Below, piece by piece: positions 1-5,070 of a stretch of DNA of 5,070 nt. A model generated the notes under the pieces. It was not told the origin of the DNA and searched no databases. It was given only the letters and a program-made list of their open reading frames with translations. A program made the position numbers and the translations under genes. Source of the DNA: Candidatus Hydrogenedentota bacterium (GTDB lineage: Bacteria > Hydrogenedentota > Hydrogenedentia > Hydrogenedentiales > CAITNO01); NCBI GenBank assembly GCA_903922535.1, contig CAIXUF010001154.1:1-5070 (forward strand), given 5' to 3'. Position 1 is the stretch's first letter, and each line of letters starts with the position of its first letter.

Positions 1-248
1 ATGACTTGTGCGTCGGCTGTCAGGCCTGTGTCCTCGCCTGCCCCTTCGGCGTCATCCGTATGGACCGGTACTCCAAGGCGATCATCAAATGCGACCAGTG
101 TTTCGAGCGGGTCGAGAGGGGCGAGCTTCCGGCCTGCGTAGCCGCTTGTCCCGTCCAAGCCCTGGAGTTCAAGAGCCTGACCGAGGTTACGCGAGAGAAA
201 AGAGGAGCCTACCTGCTGCAGATTGAGCGATCTGCGACAAAAGACTGA
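1..248 (+). CDS. 4Fe-4S electron-transfer subunit, CooF/HycB/DmsB type (5' truncated)
   Basis: This is the C-terminal part of a polyferredoxin-like subunit that passes electrons between a catalytic subunit and a partner. The open frame enters from the left edge (first full codon GAC at 3) and stops at TGA 246-248, so the true start lies outside the window. The TTG at 6 is an internal Leu codon, not a convincing start. The fragment shows two cysteine sets. The first is CVGCQACVLACP (C-x2-C-x2-C-x3-CP). The second begins KCDQC and ends PACVAACP (C-x2-C-x11-C-x3-CP). The widened second set preceded by KCD is typical of the CooF, HycB, NrfC and DmsB family, whose members usually carry four [4Fe-4S] clusters, so two more cysteine sets are expected upstream. 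The next gene begins three bases after the stop. With acsB downstream, a CooF-like role serving CO dehydrogenase is plausible, but a formate dehydrogenase or hydrogenase partner is equally possible from this fragment. Confidence 0.85.
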   Translation, partial: DLCVGCQACVLACPFGVIRMDRYSKAIIKCDQCFERVERGELPACVAACPVQALEFKSLTEVTREKRGAYLLQIERSATKD

Positions 249-251
249 TCC

Positions 252-2579
252 ATGAACCCCGTGACGGCCGAACAAATCGAGTCCACGCTGAACGAGTCGC
301 TGGGAAAGCACGCCGCCGCGCGGTCGTCCCTGATCCCCGTGCTTCAGGACGTCAACGCCGTGTTCGGTTACCTCCCCGAGGAGTCGCTGCGCCAGGTTTC
401 CCGCAAGCTGGATGTCCCTCTATCGGAAGTTTATCACGTCGCCACGTTCTACACGGCCTTCGGCCTCAAGCCGCGGGGGAAGCATACCGTCAAAGTGTGC
501 GCAGGAACGGCCTGTCACGTGCGCGGCGCGCCGCGGCTCGTGGATGAGCTGGCGCGACAGCTGCACATCTCTCCGGGCGAAACCACCGCGGACGGAAAAT
601 TCACCTTGGAGACGGTGAACTGCCTTGGGGCTTGTGCACTCGGCCCCGTGGTCGTCATTGACGGCCGTTACTATCAGGCATCGCCTGCGTCCCTGGAAAA
701 GCTGATGAAGACGGTGGACGGCGAGCCGGTTGCCGCCGCGGCGGAAGAAACAAAGCCTGACACGCCCCCACTCGACGTTTCACGGCTGATGGAGAAGCAG
801 GTCGGCGTGGTCGTCTGCGGGGGCACAGGCTGCCAGGCCTACGGTTGCGAGGCGGTGGCGTCGGCTGTAAAACGCGAGCTCGAACTCCTCGGCGTGAGCG
901 GCAAGGTTGATTTCGTTCAGAGCGGCTGCCACGGGTTCTGCGACCGCGGGCCGATCGTGCTCGTGCGGCCGGAAAACATCTTCTACCAGAAGGTCAAACC
1001 CCAGGACGTTCCCGCCATCGTGCGCGAGACCATCGTGGGGGGCAAGATCATCGACAAGCTCCTGTACCGTGACGCGGCCAGCCAGACGCCGCGGATCCAC
1101 GAAGGGGACATCCCCTTCTATGCGAAACAGCACCGCATCATCTTCGGCGACAACGGGCACATCTCTCCAACCAACATTGATCACTACCTGCAGCGCGCCG
1201 ACGGCTATACGGCCCTTGCCAAGGCCTTGAAGATGCAACCCGAAGCGATCATCGAAGAGATCACGCGCTCGGGACTGCGCGGCCGCGGCGGCGGCGGATT
1301 CCCGACCGGGCGCAAGTGGACCTCCTGCCGCAAGGCACACGGCTCTCCCAAGTACGTCGTATGCAACGCGGACGAGGGGGACCCCGGCGCCTACATGGAC
1401 CGCAGTCTATTGGAAGGCAATCCCCACCGCGTCATCGAAGGCATGCTCATCGGAGCCTTTGCCATCGGTGCCAGCGAGGGCTACGTGTACGTCCGGGACG
1501 AGTATCCCCTGGCGGTGAAGCATATCAACGTGGCTGTGGCGCAGGCTCGTGAAAGAGGCTTCCTGGGACGCAACATTCTTGGGTCCGGTTTTGATTTCGA
1601 CATTCAGATCGCGCGGGGCGGCGGGGCCTTTGTATGCGGAGAATCCACCGCGCTCATGGCCTCCATCGAGGGAAAAGCCGGAGAGCCCCGCGCCAAGTAC
1701 ATTCACACCGTGGATAGCGGGCTCTGGGGAAAACCTTCGAACCTGAACAACGTCGAGACCTGGGCCAACGTCCCCTTTATCATCACCCGCGGGGCCGACT
1801 GGTATGCCTCCATCGGCTGTGCCACATCGAAAGGCACAAAGATTTTTTCACTGGTCGGAAAAGTCATCAACACGGGCCTTGTGGAAGTGCCAATGGGCAT
1901 GCCCATCCGGGAGCTGATATTCGATATCGGCGGCGGTATCCCCGGCGGCAAGGCGTTCAAGGCCGTTCAGACCGGCGGTCCGTCGGGCGGCTGTCTGCCG
2001 GAGTCGCTGCTCGATCTGCCCATTGGCTTCGATGAGCTCACCAAGGCAGGCTCGATGATGGGGTCCGGCGGCCTGATTGTGATGGACGAGACTTCCTGCA
2101 TGGTGGACGTGGCCCGGTATTTCCTGGCTTTCCTGCAGGACGAATCGTGCGGAAAGTGCGTTCCGTGCCGCGAGGGCGTGGGCCGCATGCTGGAAATCCT
2201 CACCGACATTTGCCAGGGACGCAGCAAGACCGGCGACATGGACCTGCTACGCGAAGTGGCCCAGGCCACGACAGACGGCTCGCTGTGCGCGCTGGGCGGG
2301 TCGGCGGCCAACCCTGTCTTGAGCACGTTGCGATATTTCGCGGAGGAGTACCGCGCGCACATCGAAGATCACCGGTGTCCGGCCAAGGTGTGCAAGGCGC
2401 TCATCACCTTCAAGATTCTAGAGGACAAGTGCACCGGCTGCACGGCATGCGCCCGGAAATGTCCCGTGCATGTAATTTCCGGTGAGAAGAAAAAGCTGCA
2501 TACGATAGACCAATCCGGCTGCATCAAGTGCGGATCATGCCTGGACGCATGCAAGTTTGACGCCGTGGAAGTGACCTGA
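252..2579 (+). CDS. Fused NuoE-NuoF-type NADH-oxidizing FMN/iron-sulfur subunit with C-terminal ferredoxin domain
   Basis: This is a probable cytoplasmic diaphorase subunit that moves electrons between NAD(H), FMN and iron-sulfur clusters. Domains run in this order. Residues 1-152 are NuoE-like, with [2Fe-2S] ligands C83, C88, C124 and C128. An Ala/Glu/Pro linker covers about 153-175. A second thioredoxin-like [2Fe-2S] domain covers about 182-268, with C189, C194, C226 and C230. The NuoF core at about 290-510 has the glycine-rich FMN/NADH motif [13 protein letters not shown] at 344-356 and [13 protein letters not shown] at 372-384. An SLBB-like region lies near 525-580. The N3-type [4Fe-4S] site is [12 protein letters not shown] (C633, C636, C639) plus C679. 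Two ferredoxin clusters follow (C727/730/733/737 and C757/760/763/767). HoxF also fuses NuoE to NuoF, while HydB/HndC have the second thioredoxin domain and the ferredoxin tail, so this protein resembles an HndA-HndC or HydC-HydB fusion. ATG 252 is the first start after an in-frame stop at 246. No clear Shine-Dalgarno is seen, so translation is probably coupled to the upstream gene. The family is clear; the physiological partner and any bifurcation are inferred. Confidence 0.95.
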   Translation: MNPVTAEQIESTLNESLGKHAAARSSLIPVLQDVNAVFGYLPEESLRQVSRKLDVPLSEVYHVATFYTAFGLKPRGKHTVKVCAGTACHVRGAPRLVDELARQLHISPGETTADGKFTLETVNCLGACALGPVVVIDGRYYQASPASLEKLMKTVDGEPVAAAAEETKPDTPPLDVSRLMEKQVGVVVCGGTGCQAYGCEAVASAVKRELELLGVSGKVDFVQSGCHGFCDRGPIVLVRPENIFYQKVKPQDVPAIVRETIVGGKIIDKLLYRDAASQTPRIHEGDIPFYAKQHRIIFGDNGHISPTNIDHYLQRADGYTALAKALKMQPEAIIEEITRSGLRGRGGGGFPTGRKWTSCRKAHGSPKYVVCNADEGDPGAYMDRSLLEGNPHRVIEGMLIGAFAIGASEGYVYVRDEYPLAVKHINVAVAQARERGFLGRNILGSGFDFDIQIARGGGAFVCGESTALMASIEGKAGEPRAKYIHTVDSGLWGKPSNLNNVETWANVPFIITRGADWYASIGCATSKGTKIFSLVGKVINTGLVEVPMGMPIRELIFDIGGGIPGGKAFKAVQTGGPSGGCLPESLLDLPIGFDELTKAGSMMGSGGLIVMDETSCMVDVARYFLAFLQDESCGKCVPCREGVGRMLEILTDICQGRSKTGDMDLLREVAQATTDGSLCALGGSAANPVLSTLRYFAEEYRAHIEDHRCPAKVCKALITFKILEDKCTGCTACARKCPVHVISGEKKKLHTIDQSGCIKCGSCLDACKFDAVEVT

Positions 2580-2583
2580 GGAG
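2578..2583 (+). promoter_or_regulatory. Ribosome binding site GAGGAG
   Basis: GAGGAG lies six bases before ATG 2590 and overlaps the TGA stop of the upstream gene (2577-2579). It supports ATG 2590 as the start and suggests coupled translation of the two electron-transfer genes. Confidence 0.75.
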
Positions 2584-2589
2584 ATCGAC

Positions 2590-3378
2590 ATGGACGAAGT
2601 GGACCCGAAGTCGCTGACGATCAACGGGAAGCCGGTAAAGGCTCCGGCGGGCGACAGTCTCCTGCGCATTGCGCAGCGAAACGGCTTTTCGATCCCGTCC
2701 CTGTGCGACCACAAAGCGATCCTTCCCTACGGCGCCTGCCGCCTCTGCATGGTGGAGGTCCGGCGGGGCGAGCGGACAAGGCTCGTCGTCTCGTGCGTTT
2801 ACCAACCCGGCGACGGCGACGTGGTGGAAACGAACACCGAGCGGGTGCGGCAAACCCGCCGCATGGTGCTGGAGTTCCTCCTGGCCCGGTGCCCCAAGGT
2901 GGCCCAGATTCGCAGACTGGCCAAAGAATATGGCGCCGATCATCCGCGCTTCCATTCGGCGGAGGGCGCCGCGGCGGGTGAACGCTGCATTCTTTGCGGT
3001 TTATGTGTCCGCGTCTGCAAGGAAGCGATCGGCCGATCCGCCATCGGATACGCCAACCGGGGCTCCCGGCGCACGATCACGAGCCCGCTGGGTGTGGATT
3101 CCGAGCGGTGCATCGGGTGCGGGGCTTGCGTTCACGTCTGTCCGACCGGCGCGCTCCACATGACGGATGAAGGCGGCGTACGAGTCATGGAGCAATTGCA
3201 CACGCGGCTTGAAATGATTCCGTGCCGGCACTGCGGAACCCCCTTCGCAACGGAGAAGCAAGTGGCCGGACTGCAGGGACGTACGGCAGTACCGGATGAA
3301 ACCTTGAGAACCTGTCCTGTTTGCCGGCGTCAGGAGACCGCCCGGTGTGCGGGAAAAGTGGGCTTATGTGCAACGTGA
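2590..3378 (+). CDS. [2Fe-2S]/2x[4Fe-4S] protein, NuoG/HoxU/HydA N-terminus-like, with zinc-ribbon-like tail
   Basis: This soluble 262-residue electron-transfer subunit probably docks on the NuoEF-like flavoprotein encoded just upstream and relays electrons to a ferredoxin or a catalytic subunit. Residues 8-80 form a plant-type [2Fe-2S] domain with C39, C50, C53 and C69 (C-x10-C-x2-C-x15-C). Residues 131-190 hold two [4Fe-4S] sets: C133/136/139/143, and C174/177/180/184 followed by Pro. Residues 210-262 contain CRHC (212-215) and CPVC (242-245), a four-cysteine pattern like a zinc ribbon or rubredoxin-type metal site, plus C253 and C260. The His-Cys [4Fe-4S] motif that NuoG, HoxU and HydA usually carry between the [2Fe-2S] domain and the ferredoxin clusters is not visible; only C101 is present in that stretch. 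There is no H-cluster domain and no molybdopterin domain, so this is not itself a hydrogenase or formate dehydrogenase. The start is supported by GAGGAG at 2578-2583. The relay role is inferred from domains and neighbours. Confidence 0.93.
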   Translation: MDEVDPKSLTINGKPVKAPAGDSLLRIAQRNGFSIPSLCDHKAILPYGACRLCMVEVRRGERTRLVVSCVYQPGDGDVVETNTERVRQTRRMVLEFLLARCPKVAQIRRLAKEYGADHPRFHSAEGAAAGERCILCGLCVRVCKEAIGRSAIGYANRGSRRTITSPLGVDSERCIGCGACVHVCPTGALHMTDEGGVRVMEQLHTRLEMIPCRHCGTPFATEKQVAGLQGRTAVPDETLRTCPVCRRQETARCAGKVGLCAT

Positions 3379-3382
3379 GATG

Positions 3383-3389
3383 AAAGGAG
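3383..3389 (+). promoter_or_regulatory. Ribosome binding site AAAGGAG for acsB
   Basis: AAAGGAG lies seven bases before ATG 3397 in the 18-base gap after the preceding stop. It is the strongest Shine-Dalgarno in the window and fixes the acsB start. The gap has no room for a separate promoter or terminator, so acsB is probably cotranscribed with the genes before it. Confidence 0.8.
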
Positions 3390-3396
3390 TTGAGTC

Positions 3397-5070
3397 ATGT
3401 CCAAGATCATAGCGAGCGCCGCCATTCGAGGCGGGCATGAAATTTATCGGCAGGCAGAGGCTTTTTACGAAAAAGCTCTCCAGGAAAAAGGCGCGGAAAC
3501 GCCGGTCGGGTTTCCCGACACAGCGTATTATCTGCCCATGTCACACGCCCTGATGGGGCTGAAGATAGAAAAGCTCATCCAGATGAAGCCGGTTCTTGAC
3601 CACGCCAAGGATCTCCTGGGGCCCGCCCCCAGCGACAAGCTGTGGTTCCCATATCTTGGAACGGCCCTGGACGCGGGCATTGCCACGTTGCTCTCCGAGG
3701 AGATCATCATGGTCCTGCGCTACCTCTACGCCCAGGAGCCTCAGAAGGACTGTAACGGGTTCTTCACGGACACCATCCTGCGCACCCTGGGAATTCAACT
3801 CGTGGACGGCCGCATGCCGGGTTTCGCGGCCATCCTGGGCGCGGCGCCAACGAGCAAAATCGCGGTGAAGATTGTCCGCGAATTTCAGAAGCGCAACATC
3901 ATGGTATTTGTCGGGTCTTCTACCGGCGGCGTCAGCATCATTGATCAACTGATCGAGGAAAAAGTGCAAATGGGATGGGACACCTACATCGTCCCCTACG
4001 GCCGGGACACGATCAGCGGCATTTATCCGTTGAATTGGGCGATCCGCGGCGCCATGACGTTCGGCGGCATCAAGCCGGGCAACGCCCGCGCCTGCCTGGA
4101 GTATTGCAAGAACCGTGTTTTCGCCTTCGGCCTGGCCCTCGGAGAAGTTGACGACCTGAAATACGCCACAGGGGCTGGCGCCATCGACATGGGCTTCCCG
4201 GTGATTGCAGATACGAATATCCCTGAAATCCTGCCGACCGGCATCTGCACTTATGAACACGTCGTTCATGAGTTGAACTACGATAATATCGTACCGCGCT
4301 GCATTGAAATCCGCGGCGTCAAGGTGTCCGTATCGCAGATCGACATCCCGGTCTCCTTCTCTGCCGCCTTCGAGGGCGAGAGGGTACGGCGTGAGGACAT
4401 GCACGTGGAATTCGGAGGAAAATACTCCACCGCTTTCGAGTTCGTGCACATGCGGGAGATGGACAAACTGGAGGATGGCAAGATCGAGATCATCGGCCCG
4501 GACATCGACACCGTCAAGGTGGGCGAAGCCATGCCCCTGGGCATCGTGGTGGAGGTTGCCGGACGCGCCATGCACAGCGATTTTGAACCCCTCATCGAGC
4601 GCAAGATCCACGACTTCCTGAATTACGCCATGGGCATCTTCCACATGAGCCAGCGCGACATTATCTGGGTCCGCATCAGCAAGGAAGCCTACGCCAGCGG
4701 ATTCAGGCTGAAGCATCTGGGAACGATCATTCATGCCCAGATACACAACCTTTACAGCAAAATCGTGGATAAGGTGCAGGTGAAGATCATCACCGAGCAG
4801 GCGCCGCTCCAGGCCGCGCTGCAGGAGGCACGCAAGTCTTATGCGCAGCGCGATGAGCGCATCATGGGAATGACCGACGAAAAGGTTGACGTGTTCTTTT
4901 CCTGCTCGCTCTGCCAATCCTTTGCGCCCAACCACATCTGCGTCATCAGCCCGGAACGGCTGGGTCTCTGCGGCGCCGTCAGCTGGCTTGACGGCAAGGT
5001 CGGCTACGAAATCGATCCCACGGGCGGCAACCGGCCGATCAGGAAAGACAACGTCATCGACGCGGTCAAG
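3397..5070 (+). CDS. acsB: Acetyl-CoA synthase catalytic subunit, CODH/ACS complex (3' truncated)
   Basis: This enzyme condenses CO, a methyl group delivered by the corrinoid iron-sulfur protein, and CoA into acetyl-CoA (or runs in reverse) in the Wood-Ljungdahl pathway. The frame is open for 558 codons from ATG 3397 to the window end; the Moorella thermoacetica enzyme has about 730 residues, so roughly 170 are missing. The decisive motif is at residues 503-526: C503-S-L-C506-QSFAPNHI-C515 and PERLGLCG with C525. The spacing (3, 9, 10) matches Moorella ligands C506, C509, C518 and C528, which hold the [4Fe-4S] cube of the A-cluster. C506 here matches the Cys that also bridges to the proximal nickel, and F509 matches the Phe512 reported near the active site. 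The Cys-Gly-Cys pair that binds the distal nickel should lie near residue 592, beyond the window. Residues 1 to about 310 are the N-terminal region that contacts CO dehydrogenase in bacterial enzymes and is absent from archaeal CdhC. The start is supported by AAAGGAG at 3383-3389. Confidence 0.97.
   Translation, partial: MSKIIASAAIRGGHEIYRQAEAFYEKALQEKGAETPVGFPDTAYYLPMSHALMGLKIEKLIQMKPVLDHAKDLLGPAPSDKLWFPYLGTALDAGIATLLSEEIIMVLRYLYAQEPQKDCNGFFTDTILRTLGIQLVDGRMPGFAAILGAAPTSKIAVKIVREFQKRNIMVFVGSSTGGVSIIDQLIEEKVQMGWDTYIVPYGRDTISGIYPLNWAIRGAMTFGGIKPGNARACLEYCKNRVFAFGLALGEVDDLKYATGAGAIDMGFPVIADTNIPEILPTGICTYEHVVHELNYDNIVPRCIEIRGVKVSVSQIDIPVSFSAAFEGERVRREDMHVEFGGKYSTAFEFVHMREMDKLEDGKIEIIGPDIDTVKVGEAMPLGIVVEVAGRAMHSDFEPLIERKIHDFLNYAMGIFHMSQRDIIWVRISKEAYASGFRLKHLGTIIHAQIHNLYSKIVDKVQVKIITEQAPLQAALQEARKSYAQRDERIMGMTDEKVDVFFSCSLCQSFAPNHICVISPERLGLCGAVSWLDGKVGYEIDPTGGNRPIRKDNVIDAVK

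Noticed and set aside
6..248. TTG at position 6 as the start of a complete 80-residue ferredoxin
   Set aside because: The frame is open to the left edge and the first cysteine follows directly, leaving no N-terminal strand for a ferredoxin fold. CooF/HycB relatives carry two further cluster sets upstream. It is better read as a truncated gene.
1284..1297. GGC-rich run (gcggcggcggcgg-like) as a possible simple repeat
   Set aside because: It encodes the conserved glycine-rich FMN/NADH-binding motif of NuoF, so the repeat is explained by the protein.
780..1340. A 186-codon open frame on the minus strand inside the NuoEF-like gene
   Set aside because: It overlaps the second thioredoxin and NuoF domains, whose cysteine and glycine motifs are clearly in the + frame. 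It has low-complexity Ala/Asp/Val composition and no family motif.
2524..2955. A 143-codon minus-strand open frame spanning the junction of the second and third genes
   Set aside because: It overlaps two well-supported + strand genes and their ribosome binding site. It shows no domain and no start signal of its own.
3379..3396. The gap before acsB as a possible separate promoter or terminator
   Set aside because: Only 18 bases are present, filled mainly by the Shine-Dalgarno. No inverted repeat, T-run or -10/-35 pair is visible.
3541..4935. A 464-codon open frame on the minus strand opposite acsB
   Set aside because: It lies wholly inside the unambiguous acsB coding sequence on the other strand. 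Its translation is rich in Asp, His, Val and Ala with no recognisable motif, as expected from the reverse complement of a high-G+C gene with few antisense stops.

Overview
The window is a tightly packed, single-direction stretch of a bacterial anaerobic energy and carbon operon. It holds four co-directional genes on the + strand with gaps of 3, 10 and 18 bases. G+C is high (about 60% by eye) and the codon style is the same throughout. There are no RNA genes, mobile elements, long repeats, CRISPR arrays or visible terminators. Both outer genes are cut by the window edges.

Layout. (1) Positions 1-248: the 3' end of an iron-sulfur electron-transfer subunit of the CooF/HycB/DmsB type. (2) Positions 252-2579: a 775-residue flavo-iron-sulfur protein that joins a NuoE-like domain, a second thioredoxin-like [2Fe-2S] domain, a full NuoF-like FMN/NADH core and a C-terminal two-[4Fe-4S] ferredoxin domain. 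(3) Positions 2590-3378: a 262-residue NuoG/HydA N-terminus-like protein with a [2Fe-2S] domain, two [4Fe-4S] clusters and a zinc-ribbon-like tail, but no H-cluster or molybdopterin domain. (4) Positions 3397 to the window end: the first 558 codons of acetyl-CoA synthase (AcsB), including the four cysteines that bind the [4Fe-4S] part of the A-cluster.

How they may work together. AcsB makes or cleaves acetyl-CoA from CO, a methyl group and CoA in the Wood-Ljungdahl pathway. Genes 1-3 look like an electron relay that would link NAD(H), through the NuoF-like FMN site, to low-potential ferredoxin-type clusters. In domain content, genes 2 and 3 resemble the HydABC/Hnd-type NADH- and ferredoxin-dependent (often electron-bifurcating) enzymes without their hydrogenase part. 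The inference, not proven here, is that this module exchanges electrons between NADH and the CO dehydrogenase/acetyl-CoA synthase system, either supplying electrons for CO2 reduction or accepting them during acetyl-CoA or CO oxidation.

Organism. The AcsB carries the long N-terminal region found in bacterial enzymes and absent from archaeal CdhC, so the source is most likely an anaerobic bacterium with a Wood-Ljungdahl pathway. The G+C content fits groups such as Desulfobacterota, Chloroflexota, Nitrospirota or related uncultured lineages better than low-G+C clostridia, but the sequence alone does not settle the phylum.
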